Origin: Bacteriovoracaceae bacterium UBA6261
Lineage (GTDB): Bacteria; Bdellovibrionota; Bacteriovoracia; Bacteriovoracales; Bacteriovoracaceae
Length of the DNA: 31,355 nt
Direction: 5' to 3'
Assembly (NCBI GenBank): GCA_002440825.1
Contig: DJVH01000077.1
Coordinates: forward strand, 1-31,355
Under the pieces are notes generated by a model. The model was given only the letters and a program-made list of their open reading frames with translations, ran no database searches and was not told the DNA's origin. Both the position numbers and the translations under genes were made by a program. Positions 8,239-17,081 of this stretch are shown here, piece after piece; position 1 is the stretch's first letter; each line of letters begins with the position of its first letter.

Positions 8239-10701
8239 CTAAAAATAGCCGATGGATAAATGGAATCGACCAAACGAGTCACGATTGCCTTCCGGCGAGA
8301 CTTTGCGCTGAAGTTTAACACCATAATCGAAATCAAGCGAGCCTACCGGAGTGAGGAATTTAAAGCCTGCACCTACGGAGGTCCGTAAATTAAAAGGGAT
8401 GAACTCATTGACTGAGACTCTGCCGGCATCAAAGAAGACGCCTAGTTGCAACGAGTCGGTCAAATTGTAACGAGGTTCGAACTTGAACACCGTAAAATAA
8501 GCTTCATTTTGGACAATCACGTCACCAATCGGAATCCCTGATCGCAGGCGGTTGACCTCGCCTTCATCATAACCGCGGATTTCATCGTAACCATCTAAAC
8601 GGAATACCTTGATGGATGGAATATACCCGTGAGTTTGAGGAACGCCGTTGGTATTAATGATCACGCTGCCATTGGAATCTCTCATCACATCCAGGGCGAA
8701 GTTTTTTTCGTAACCCATGGCCATTGAGAATGCGAGTGTGAAATCTCCGAGGGGATAATAGAATTTATTGCGGCTGATGACTTTGACGTAATTCACTTCA
8801 AGGTCAGCATTCTGCATTGACCCGAAATAATGATTGGCCCACTCGGAAGAGAGATTCAGGTAATAACCTTTGCGAGGATAAATGGGATCGTTTCTTTTAT
8901 CCAGAGTAACGGAAGGAGTAATACCACCGATTGAGAAGTTGTCGTTGTCTTTCCCAACGGTAGCATTGAACTGAATGATGCGTTCAAACTGATAACGAAC
9001 GGCCAGTGATAACGAGTCTCTGCTGTAATCGTTGAGCTGGAATGTCTTTGTGATTTGTGGAGAAATTCTGAAAATATCTGCATCGAAGCCGTAGAAACGC
9101 TTTCTTTGAAATGATGAAGCCGTTTCAAATTCGATCTGTTGTTTTAAAACGTTGTTGAAAAGATAAGGTTCAACGAAAGAAACTTTTCCCAGATACTCGA
9201 GAAGATCTTTGTTTTGTTTCTGGCGTGGTTCATCGAAGCCGTCGAGATTGGTTCTTCTGTTTGCCTGTGCTTTAAACGAGACAGAGCGGTTCATCCCCAT
9301 CAGGTTGTTGTAAGTAATGCCTGCAGAGAGTTTTGCCCCGAGATCGGTACGATATCCGGGAGCAATTTCCCAGAGACCGAAATCTTTTTCTTTGACCTGG
9401 ATGACGAGATTGGTTTTCGCACAACCTTTTTCCTCTTCTCCGTGATATTCCATATAAGGAGCAATATTGAGTGATGAAAAAAGACCCAGGTTGGTCAAAC
9501 GCTGTCTGATCATTTCTAGTTTTAGAGGAGTGATAAGCTCCCCTTTGGTCAGATTGACTTCTCTACTTATAACCTCTTCTTTTGTTTTTACATTTCCTTT
9601 AATGATCGGATCGTTGTAGCAAACCTGACGATCGAGCACTATTTCAGGATTGAGATCTACGTTCAAATAGCCTTTGTCGTACTGAAGCAGCGATTCTCCG
9701 TTCAAATTATTAATATTGGCAAAGTAATAACCCTGCGACTGGAAATGTTGAACAATTCTTCTAAGATCATTTTCCAGCTCGACCACATTTAAAGGCGCAT
9801 TCTCTTTATTCACCAGCAGTTGTTTAACAGCGGTCACTTGACCGGAATCAATATTCTGCAAAGAGATATTACGGAGGATAACCTGATTTTTTTCAGAAAT
9901 GCCGTATTCAATCAGCAGCGATTCATCTTCATCGCTGGTGATAACTCTTGGTTTGGAGACTTCCGCAAAAACGAAGCCGCGTGAGAGATATTCTTTCTTG
10001 ATAATATTGGTGAAATTTTCGAAAAAGGCTCGGTCGTAAAATCCCGCTTGAGCCAGTGACGTTGCATTCTTTTTGAAGAGCTGATCGAGATCCTCTGCTT
10101 TAAAGATGAAATTTCCCCGGTAAACAATGTTTGTCACCTTCAGTTTTTCGCCTTCTTCTATATTAAAGAAGAAGTTCTTAACGACAACGCCGTCACGGTC
10201 ACGGCCTTCATTCTGATAACTCTGCACACTGGTATTGTAAAAGCCTGCGCTTTCATAAACTTCATTGATATAGCTCCCCAGTGATCCGCGTTCAAATTTG
10301 CCGAAATCATTTTTAATTTTATCGACGAGTTTGGAGCGCAATTCCTGATGAGTGAAAACCTTATTGCCGATAAATTGAAAGTTTATTCGCTCATTGGCCT
10401 GAACCTGAATTTTAACAATGACATTGTTCTCGTTGCCTTCGAGATCCGTTTTGATTGAAGAAGTGAAATAGCCGCCAGTGAATAGCTCTTTGCTGATCTG
10501 ATCAATTTTAATTTTGAAATTTAAAACATCCCACTGCTTACCCACGAGCTCATCAAAATAAGAATTGTAGCGTGCTTTCACTTCCGGAGAAGCAACCCAG
10601 ACAATTCCTTTCAGTTTGGCATTTTTAGCCGGCACGATATCTGCTGCCATTGCCAGACACATCTGAAAGCATATGAATATAAAGAGCAGTCCCTTTATCA
10701 A
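8239..10701 (-). CDS. Omp85-family outer-membrane protein (BamA/TamA type), five POTRA domains
   Basis: This 820-residue protein has a signal peptide ending near AMAA (residue 20), five POTRA-like repeats by eye (about 28-102, 103-185, 186-272, 273-359, 360-440) and a C-terminal beta barrel with the IRGY lid-lock motif (in GYDEIRGYDEGE). It ends in phenylalanine (HLSIGYF), the outer-membrane insertion signal. It inserts or helps insert beta-barrel proteins. The size and POTRA number match BamA, but coupling to tamB (TTGA overlap, TTG start with GAGG 6 bases before) suggests TamA function. The only cysteines of the mature protein, Cys361 and Cys427, bracket the fifth POTRA. Family certain; BamA versus TamA unresolved. 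Confidence 0.92.
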   Translation of the reverse strand: MIKGLLFIFICFQMCLAMAADIVPAKNAKLKGIVWVASPEVKARYNSYFDELVGKQWDVLNFKIKIDQISKELFTGGYFTSSIKTDLEGNENNVIVKIQVQANERINFQFIGNKVFTHQELRSKLVDKIKNDFGKFERGSLGSYINEVYESAGFYNTSVQSYQNEGRDRDGVVVKNFFFNIEEGEKLKVTNIVYRGNFIFKAEDLDQLFKKNATSLAQAGFYDRAFFENFTNIIKKEYLSRGFVFAEVSKPRVITSDEDESLLIEYGISEKNQVILRNISLQNIDSGQVTAVKQLLVNKENAPLNVVELENDLRRIVQHFQSQGYYFANINNLNGESLLQYDKGYLNVDLNPEIVLDRQVCYNDPIIKGNVKTKEEVISREVNLTKGELITPLKLEMIRQRLTNLGLFSSLNIAPYMEYHGEEEKGCAKTNLVIQVKEKDFGLWEIAPGYRTDLGAKLSAGITYNNLMGMNRSVSFKAQANRRTNLDGFDEPRQKQNKDLLEYLGKVSFVEPYLFNNVLKQQIEFETASSFQRKRFYGFDADIFRISPQITKTFQLNDYSRDSLSLAVRYQFERIIQFNATVGKDNDNFSIGGITPSVTLDKRNDPIYPRKGYYLNLSSEWANHYFGSMQNADLEVNYVKVISRNKFYYPLGDFTLAFSMAMGYEKNFALDVMRDSNGSVIINTNGVPQTHGYIPSIKVFRLDGYDEIRGYDEGEVNRLRSGIPIGDVIVQNEAYFTVFKFEPRYNLTDSLQLGVFFDAGRVSVNEFIPFNLRTSVGAGFKFLTPVGSLDFDYGVKLQRKVSPEGNRDSFGRFHLSIGYF

Positions 10702-13700
10702 AACGATCCTCTGAATTTCAAGTCGGCACCAATAGAGTTTGGTGTATTGGTGTTTTCTTCTTCGGCCGGTTTGACCTCGTAAACACCTTCGATCGAGAAA
10801 TTTTTATTTAAATTGATATTAACATTCATTTCCTGAGTTTGCTCGATAGAACCACCCACGGTGGAAGAAACTGAAACATCCACCATTTTATTAATGGATT
10901 TTTTAATTTTAATTTTGGTCGCTGATTTTAATCTGCTGGTACTTCCTTCACTCACTGCTGACTTGGCAGAAATCAAAGAGGATTCATTTTCTTGGAACTC
11001 CGGCATGACGCTGAGGTTGACTCCCAGAGTTGAATTCAAATCCTGATTGATGCCCAATTGATCAACCAGCAAAGTTCCAATCCCTACTTTTGTTACATTT
11101 TGTCTGTCGGCCACTTCCAGGTTCTTCGACATTTCTGAAGTGACACCGATTGTGAGCAGAGAAAGCAGATCTTCCTGGGCCAGGTTCGGTTCAGACGACA
11201 GGTTAATTTGAGTATTATCGAGCGTTCCGGAAATATCCAGTTTCACGTCGTAGTCGTTGATTTTAGCAAGTCCTACAAATTTTAAATTAGAATTGCGGTT
11301 TTTTCCTTTGTCATGAATTTCAACAAAGCCTTCGCGCAAATTAAAATCGTGTCCCTTGAATTTAAATTTACTCACAGATGGAATAACATCAATACGCGTA
11401 TTGATTTCAGGCCCAAGGACATCACCGTTCAATGTACCGCTGCCTTTGGCATAGACTTCAGAAAGATTGTTTTTCATGACGACCTGGTTGACCGTATCAA
11501 AAGTCACATTAAGATTCAGGTAACCGGCCTTGTCAGCATTGCTTTTTCTCGGAAGATATTTTTTCAAAGGGTCAAGATTGACTTTATTTTCCTTTGAAAA
11601 ATCTCCCGGATCGTCGAGAAATTCCCCGTGAAGAATTGAAACTTTTCCATTCAGCTTATAAGGAAGATCGGTTCCTGTAATCGTTCCTGCACTGCTGGCA
11701 AGAAGATAGGAACGTTTAAATAATGGCACAGTTGAGCGCTCTATTCTGTAATCGATATTGACTTGAGGATAAAGGTCATCAAAGAAAACAGTTCCTTTAA
11801 TATTCAGGTCACCTTCGCCGTATTTACCGACAAGCTTAGAGATCTCGAAGGTCTCACCTTTTTTGTTCAGATTGAATTCAAGATCAGTCACGGCGCCAGG
11901 TAGATTTTTGATCTTGAAAGAATTTTTTACTCCACCAACCTCAAATTTTGAGATGTTTATTTTTTTATCTACTGTAAGTTGAATTTGTCCCTTCATAACT
12001 CCAACAGCTTTATCAATCGAACTGGTGATGAACTCAAGCAAGCTTGTCTTGATTGAGAAGGTCTGATCAAAGACCAGACTTCCGTTTCCGGTATTTCTCG
12101 CTTTGCTGTTAAAAAAGTCCGGACCATCAGTAAAACGCAAATCCCAATTTTTAACCTGGCCATCTTCGATAAAAGCCGAGTTGTGTTTTGGATCAACCTG
12201 AACATTGATCTCACCTTTCTTCAGGTTGAACTGCGGAAGCTCTATGCTGAACTTTTTAATCGCCATATTGTCGAGATTGAATTCCGAATTCATCCGGGCA
12301 TTGATTTTACCAGAGATGCTCTTTTCATTCATATTATGACCGGCAATGAAACCCAGAATTTCGCGCATATCAGTTGTGTCGACCACCGATTTAGCCGAGA
12401 CCATTCTGTTTTTGAAATTGATTACTGAATCAAGCTTCGCCTTGCCTGAAAGCAGACTCGCATTGATCACAACATCATCGCTATTAAGATAAAAGATTGC
12501 ACTTGAAGGCGAGGCAGGAATATTTTCGATAAAAGGATTATTCAACTTCGTTTTAAATCGGGAAGAAAAATTGTCCGTAGTTCCGTTGCCGTCAAAGTCA
12601 ACAACAAGATCTCCGTCATATTCCATGCTCAGCTTGCGATAAAAATTAAAATCGCTCAAGCGCATACCAGCAAGACTTCCTTCCAGTTCAATATAATTAT
12701 TTGCAAGATTAACGCTGACATCTGAATTAATTTCGCCGCGCGATTTTTTAATTTTAATGTCATTAAAGCTGAGTTGATTATTTGCCAGCTTAAATTTGAG
12801 ATTGATCAGTTCCGCTTCCTCATTGAAAACTTTTAGATCAGTCCCCTTAATCACTCCGTCGATCTTCAGGCTTTCTACATCGTAGCCGCCTTTAACCGTG
12901 TAGCCTGCACTGAAATTAAATTGTGGTTCAACCGGAAGTTTGATTTTCTTGAACACCAGATTGTACATTTTCTTGGCATCAGCAAAATTAGTGTTTTTGA
13001 AATCGAGCTTCAGGTCCATGCCGTTGTTTTTGTCATCAAATCCAAGGAATCCCTCTGCAGAAAAATTACTCTGATTATAAACACCGGTGAGATTATTGAT
13101 TGTGATACCAATTTCCTTTAAAGCGAGGGTAAATTCCGCATTTACTTTACCGAAATTTAAATCGACAACGCTGAAATTGTTCCAGTCTACGACAAAATCG
13201 AATTTCACATTATCCATCGGTCCGTAAATTTCAGCACTCGCAGGACCACTGCCAGTGATGGCAATTCCGGAAATGGGACCGAATGCTTTCATGTCGATTT
13301 TTGAATCTTTTATAGAAATATTGATGTCCTTACTGGTAATAGCGCCTTTTGCAAGAATTTTCGTATTGGCCATTTCGAGTCTGGCATTGATACCCAGGGT
13401 GAAATCTTTATCCAGATCTAAAACTGTTTCAGACAACGTAAAACCTGAATTTTGAAGAATGGGTTTATTGGAATGAGACATTAATCTGAAATCTTTAAGG
13501 AAAGCTTTATCCTTGAGTTCAAAATAAACTTTTGTCCCGTCCCAGATAACATCAACTTTACCTGTTAAATATCCCTTGAATGTTGAAATAGAATCTCGGA
13601 TGGCAAAAAGAAAAGTGTTGGTGTAGGCGTTTTGCAGATTGAGAGACATACGGCCTCTCAAAATTGAAAACTTATTGATATCAAGAAATGGAACACTTTT

Positions 13701-14726
13701 TACCAGTGAGTACCGTTCATTTTTATTTTGCCCAATGAACTTTTCAATGGTGAGAAGGTTTTTTTTCTTTTTTAAAGAAGCTTCAAATCCTGCCAGCTCA
13801 ATCCACTCACTTTTAAAGTTTGATGCCGAGAGATTGATATCAGCATCTGGATCCAGCAAATCTCCTGCTGCCTGGATCGAACCTTTCAAGCGTGCGCTCA
13901 TGGCGTAAAGGTCTTTCGGAAGTGAAGGAATGTAGGCCATCATTTTTTTCAAATCGACATCAACGTTCCCTTCTCCATTGAGCTGTACGTATTTTGCTGA
14001 ATCCCTGAGGCTCGCCTTGAGATCCACAATATTCGTGTCGCTCTCAACATGAAGAGATTCAACTCTCCAGATTGCTTTAGAGAGTTCGCCAAGAACAACT
14101 GCGCGATCAATATCAATAGGCTTAATATTTTTCTTATCGGGATCGATATGAATTTTACCTGCATCGAGTTTGATTCTTATATCTTTTTTATGTGGTGAAA
14201 CAGCAAGGGTCTTGATGCTAAAAGAGTGTTTATCTATCTGAGCTTCAATATCTTCGAGACGGATAATATTTAAATGAATCGGACTTTGCAGATAGATGTC
14301 ACTGTATTTATCAAAGAATTTTTTCAGGTTTAATTTTTTCCAGTCAAAATCGGGAGATTCATCATCCGGAGTTTTAACATTCAGAGTTCCCTTTTTCAAA
14401 ATGAGATCGTCAATTTCAAGATTGCTTGAGAAAAAGCTTGAATAAGTAAATGCGACTTTCAGCTCTTCAATGGCGAGATCTACGTCGGCAGTTACCGGGT
14501 CTTTCTTTTCAATATGAACATTTTTAAAAATTGTAGCGGGAGGAAACATATCGAAATCCATCCCGGTGAATGCGAGTTTGGCTCCAATTTTTCTTGTGAG
14601 GATTTCTGATACTTTTGCGGAAGCTTTATCCGAGAAATTTCTGGAATGAATGAAGCGCCACCCACCGTAAATGGTGAGAAAACTGAAAACGAAGAATACA
14701 ATCAGAATCTGATTAAGTCGTTTCAA
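10698..14726 (-). CDS. tamB: TamB-like translocation and assembly module protein (DUF490)
   Basis: This 1342-residue protein has an N-terminal signal anchor (residues about 7-24), an AsmA-like N-terminal region, a very long repetitive beta-strand body (the periplasm-spanning hydrophobic groove typical of AsmA-like bridge proteins) and a C-terminal TamB domain. The C-terminal domain has the recognisable GFVEIHDKGKN and SSEPNLAQEDLLSLLTIG motifs. It bridges inner and outer membranes and works with an Omp85 partner, encoded immediately downstream with a 4-base overlap, in phospholipid transport or barrel insertion. The start is TTG at 14726, with GAAGG very close, overlapping the upstream TPR gene by 14 bases. 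E. coli TamB is about 1259 residues, so the length is normal. Confidence 0.93.
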   Translation of the reverse strand: MKRLNQILIVFFVFSFLTIYGGWRFIHSRNFSDKASAKVSEILTRKIGAKLAFTGMDFDMFPPATIFKNVHIEKKDPVTADVDLAIEELKVAFTYSSFFSSNLEIDDLILKKGTLNVKTPDDESPDFDWKKLNLKKFFDKYSDIYLQSPIHLNIIRLEDIEAQIDKHSFSIKTLAVSPHKKDIRIKLDAGKIHIDPDKKNIKPIDIDRAVVLGELSKAIWRVESLHVESDTNIVDLKASLRDSAKYVQLNGEGNVDVDLKKMMAYIPSLPKDLYAMSARLKGSIQAAGDLLDPDADINLSASNFKSEWIELAGFEASLKKKKNLLTIEKFIGQNKNERYSLVKSVPFLDINKFSILRGRMSLNLQNAYTNTFLFAIRDSISTFKGYLTGKVDVIWDGTKVYFELKDKAFLKDFRLMSHSNKPILQNSGFTLSETVLDLDKDFTLGINARLEMANTKILAKGAITSKDINISIKDSKIDMKAFGPISGIAITGSGPASAEIYGPMDNVKFDFVVDWNNFSVVDLNFGKVNAEFTLALKEIGITINNLTGVYNQSNFSAEGFLGFDDKNNGMDLKLDFKNTNFADAKKMYNLVFKKIKLPVEPQFNFSAGYTVKGGYDVESLKIDGVIKGTDLKVFNEEAELINLKFKLANNQLSFNDIKIKKSRGEINSDVSVNLANNYIELEGSLAGMRLSDFNFYRKLSMEYDGDLVVDFDGNGTTDNFSSRFKTKLNNPFIENIPASPSSAIFYLNSDDVVINASLLSGKAKLDSVINFKNRMVSAKSVVDTTDMREILGFIAGHNMNEKSISGKINARMNSEFNLDNMAIKKFSIELPQFNLKKGEINVQVDPKHNSAFIEDGQVKNWDLRFTDGPDFFNSKARNTGNGSLVFDQTFSIKTSLLEFITSSIDKAVGVMKGQIQLTVDKKINISKFEVGGVKNSFKIKNLPGAVTDLEFNLNKKGETFEISKLVGKYGEGDLNIKGTVFFDDLYPQVNIDYRIERSTVPLFKRSYLLASSAGTITGTDLPYKLNGKVSILHGEFLDDPGDFSKENKVNLDPLKKYLPRKSNADKAGYLNLNVTFDTVNQVVMKNNLSEVYAKGSGTLNGDVLGPEINTRIDVIPSVSKFKFKGHDFNLREGFVEIHDKGKNRNSNLKFVGLAKINDYDVKLDISGTLDNTQINLSSEPNLAQEDLLSLLTIGVTSEMSKNLEVADRQNVTKVGIGTLLVDQLGINQDLNSTLGVNLSVMPEFQENESSLISAKSAVSEGSTSRLKSATKIKIKKSINKMVDVSVSSTVGGSIEQTQEMNVNINLNKNFSIEGVYEVKPAEEENTNTPNSIGADLKFRGSF

Positions 14727-15867
14727 GTGCCTTCAATCTCTCCCCCACCAGCCTGTAGTGAGGATTATATTTTTTTATCTGGGCGAATATCTCTTTAGCC
14801 AATTTATTTTTTTTCAGCTTCACGCATGCTTCAGCTTTTAAATACAAAAACGCCATCCTTTCTTCTTCGTAGAAAGGTTCCTTGGCAAGAATCTCGTCGA
14901 TGAAATCAATGGAATTGAAATAATCTCCATTGTTATTCAGGGCCTGGGCCCGAATGAAATAAAGGCTCGCGCGTTCTTTGATATCCTCAGTGAGTTGTAT
15001 CACCTGTTCACACAAAGTGAGAACGACTTTTTCCATCCCGAGCAGCTGGAAAGCGACAATCATATCTTTTCCACGCAAGCGCAGTTCATCTTCAGAAATG
15101 AATTTCAAAGAACTCAAAACCCTGTTTTGCTCTTCGCTGTTAGGCTCTTTGGCGCCAGAGAGTAAATCCATCGCCACCTGATCGTAATCGACATGCAGTT
15201 TTTCATTCTTGCTGACAACAACCTGCTTCGCTGACTCTGTCAGCTTCTTAACTCTAATTTTTTTACTTGCGAAAAGTTGTTCAAATCTTCGTACCAAATC
15301 TGTGCGTTTGCGCTCGAAAGCTTTTTCCATCAAGGTATAGGAAATATCTTTATCAAAATGATTTAGAAGAATGAATTCATAACAGAGCTTCCATTCGTTT
15401 ATGCTCCAGTCACTTACGATCAACAGGTATTGCTTGAGATAATTTGCAAATTCTTTCCAATGCTCCGGATGCTCATCCATCAAATCGAAATAAATTAAAT
15501 CTTCGTCGTGAAAATTGACTTTTTTCCCAAGAAGAATTTCACATTTTCTCCAATAGACTTCACTGTTCTTTTTTAAAATTCCCTCTTCGCGAAACTGCTG
15601 AAGCAATTCTTTTATTTTTGGAATTCTCTTCAAAAGAAAAAGATAGTCGAGAGCTTTTTTCGCATAATGATTCGCTAGTTTCAGCTGGCCGGAATTTTTG
15701 GCAACTTTCCAAAGTTTTAAATAAAGATGCGAAAAATTTTGATCGCGAAAATTTTCATCAATAGATTCATAACGATTCAATAAAGATTCGACATCAAAAT
15801 TTTCTGATGAATTGAGGATGCTTTCTATTTCAGAAAGTTCCTTAGTCCAATTTTTGTGATCGCTCAT
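14713..15867 (-). CDS. TPR-like helical repeat protein, first gene of the tamB operon
   Basis: This protein of about 384 residues has no signal peptide. The whole chain is helical, and the C-terminal third has recognisable tetratricopeptide-like repeats (RASLYFIRAQALNNNGDYFNSI and the following YLKAEACVKLKKNKLAKEIF). It is probably a cytoplasmic protein-interaction scaffold. An in-frame GTG at 15882 exists, but the ATG at 15867 is favoured because GGAG is only found just before it. It overlaps tamB by 14 bases, so it is translationally coupled to envelope assembly genes. I do not recognise a specific family and cannot give a function. Confidence 0.8.
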   Translation of the reverse strand: MSDHKNWTKELSEIESILNSSENFDVESLLNRYESIDENFRDQNFSHLYLKLWKVAKNSGQLKLANHYAKKALDYLFLLKRIPKIKELLQQFREEGILKKNSEVYWRKCEILLGKKVNFHDEDLIYFDLMDEHPEHWKEFANYLKQYLLIVSDWSINEWKLCYEFILLNHFDKDISYTLMEKAFERKRTDLVRRFEQLFASKKIRVKKLTESAKQVVVSKNEKLHVDYDQVAMDLLSGAKEPNSEEQNRVLSSLKFISEDELRLRGKDMIVAFQLLGMEKVVLTLCEQVIQLTEDIKERASLYFIRAQALNNNGDYFNSIDFIDEILAKEPFYEEERMAFLYLKAEACVKLKKNKLAKEIFAQIKKYNPHYRLVGERLKALETT

Positions 15868-15915
15868 TTCACTCCAACTCACACGAAGACGAGCTAACTT
15901 AAGTTATTGAGATTA

Positions 15916-15921
15916 ATTATA
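15916..15921 (-). promoter_or_regulatory. Candidate -10 box for the TPR-tamB-Omp85 operon
   Basis: A perfect TATAAT (minus strand) lies 48 bases before the ATG at 15867, downstream of the efp terminator-like hairpin. No good -35 box is visible. The position between two units makes it the best promoter candidate in this gap. Confidence 0.4.
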
Positions 15922-15949
15922 TTTTAACTGAATTTGGGGGGAAGAATGA

Positions 15950-15967
15950 GGGGGCAATTTTGCCCCC
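15950..15967 (-). terminator. GC-rich hairpin, probable end of the pilQ-efp unit
   Basis: GGGGGCAA/TTGCCCCC is a perfect 8-base-pair stem with a 2-base nominal loop, 60 bases past the efp stop. On the minus strand it is followed by TCATTCTTCCCCCC and not a clean T run, so it may be a weak or factor-assisted terminator. Confidence 0.5.
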
Positions 15968-16026
15968 GCTTGAAAGATAATTGAGAAAAAAAATCGGATT
16001 TAAAAAAGTGTAGCTCGAACTCAGAT

Positions 16027-16593
16027 CTACTTAACTCGTTCCATGTACTCGCCTGTACGAGTATCAATTCTTAGAAGTTCACCTTCTTTAATGAAAAGTG
16101 GAACGCGGACTTGAAGACCTGTTTCCATGATTGCTTTTTTCATAGCTCCAGAAGCCGTGTCGCCTTTAAGACCTGGGTCTGTTTCAGCAACTTTGATTTC
16201 GATGAAGTTTGGAAGTTCGATATTGATTGGACGACCTTTGTAATAAAGAACTTTTAATTTAGATCCTTCCTGTAGATAGTATCTGTCGTCACCAACTTGT
16301 TCTGTCGTCAGGTGAATAGTTTCAAAATTAGACTGATCCATGAAGTTAAACCCTTCTTGATCAGCATAGTTGTATTCAACTTCCTTTTCTTCAAGATCGG
16401 GAACTGTAGCCCCTGTAGAAACACCAGACTTGAAAGTTCTTTCGATAACTTGTCCAGTTTCAAGGTTTTTAATTCTTGCTGTTACGAAAGCAGAACCTTT
16501 ACCTGGGTTAGTGAAATCTGATTTAAGGATAACGTAAGGTTTACCTTCAAGCTCGATTTTCACGCCTTTTTTTAGATCACCAGTGTCTAGCAT
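16027..16593 (-). CDS. efp: Translation elongation factor P
   Basis: This 188-residue factor rescues ribosomes stalled at consecutive prolines. It has the three-domain EF-P layout: an N-terminal KOW-like domain with the loop NPGKGSAF, a central OB domain (FMDQSNFETIHL) and a C-terminal OB domain ending in the conserved RIDTRTGEYMERVK. The loop-tip residue is Lys32, the position that is modified (beta-lysylation or aminopentanol type) in lysine-type EF-Ps; the modifying enzymes are not in this window. AAGGA precedes the ATG. It follows aroQ by 38 bases and ends the run that begins with pilQ. Confidence 0.98.
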   Translation of the reverse strand: MLDTGDLKKGVKIELEGKPYVILKSDFTNPGKGSAFVTARIKNLETGQVIERTFKSGVSTGATVPDLEEKEVEYNYADQEGFNFMDQSNFETIHLTTEQVGDDRYYLQEGSKLKVLYYKGRPINIELPNFIEIKVAETDPGLKGDTASGAMKKAIMETGLQVRVPLFIKEGELLRIDTRTGEYMERVK

Positions 16594-16631
16594 TATATTT
16601 TCCTTGTTGAATAAATTTTTTGTGTCTTTTT

Positions 16632-17069
16632 TTACAAAAGCTGAGAGGAAATGGCCATCAAATAAGCGTTCTTTCCAAGGCCTTCCATTATGATTGTTGA
16701 GGCTTTAGCCGTCAACTTCGTCTGCCTGAACTCTTCGCGGCGATGAGTATTTGAAAGATGAACTTCTATAACCGGTACTTTTAACATGTGAAGAGCGTCA
16801 AGAATCGCAACGCTCGTATGGGAATAGGCCCCCGGATTGATGACTAAAGCGCTGAAATCCTGCTTAAGGGATTCCTGAATTCGGGTCACAATTTCACCTT
16901 CAATATTGGATTGAAACCAGACAAGCTCACAATTTTTATTTGCTAAGCCCTTTTCTGTATAGTCGACGATGTCTTTGAGCGTGAGTGAGCCATAGATTTC
17001 CGGCTCGCGCGTTCCCAGCATATTCAGATTTGGACCATTAATGATCAGAAATTTTTTAGGTGTCGTCAT
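16632..17069 (-). CDS. aroQ: 3-dehydroquinate dehydratase, type II
   Basis: This 145-residue enzyme dehydrates 3-dehydroquinate to 3-dehydroshikimate in the shikimate pathway. The sequence shows the type II motifs: INGPNLNMLGTREPEIYG with the catalytic Tyr in the YG loop, LVINPGAYSHTSVAI, and EVHLSNTHRREEFR with the catalytic His and the mobile Arg. The usual QSNHEGE reads QSNIEGE here; that His is not the catalytic one. Length is normal (about 145-150). It lies 12 bases after the TPR gene and precedes efp, a pairing also seen in other bacteria. Confidence 0.97.
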   Translation of the reverse strand: MTTPKKFLIINGPNLNMLGTREPEIYGSLTLKDIVDYTEKGLANKNCELVWFQSNIEGEIVTRIQESLKQDFSALVINPGAYSHTSVAILDALHMLKVPVIEVHLSNTHRREEFRQTKLTAKASTIIMEGLGKNAYLMAISSQLL

Positions 17070-17081
17070 AGAGTCTAATTA

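Noticed and set aside
15950..15967. The GC-rich hairpin as an attachment site or mobile-element end
   Set aside because: It is a single copy with no direct repeats, integrase or foreign base composition nearby; its place after efp fits a terminator.
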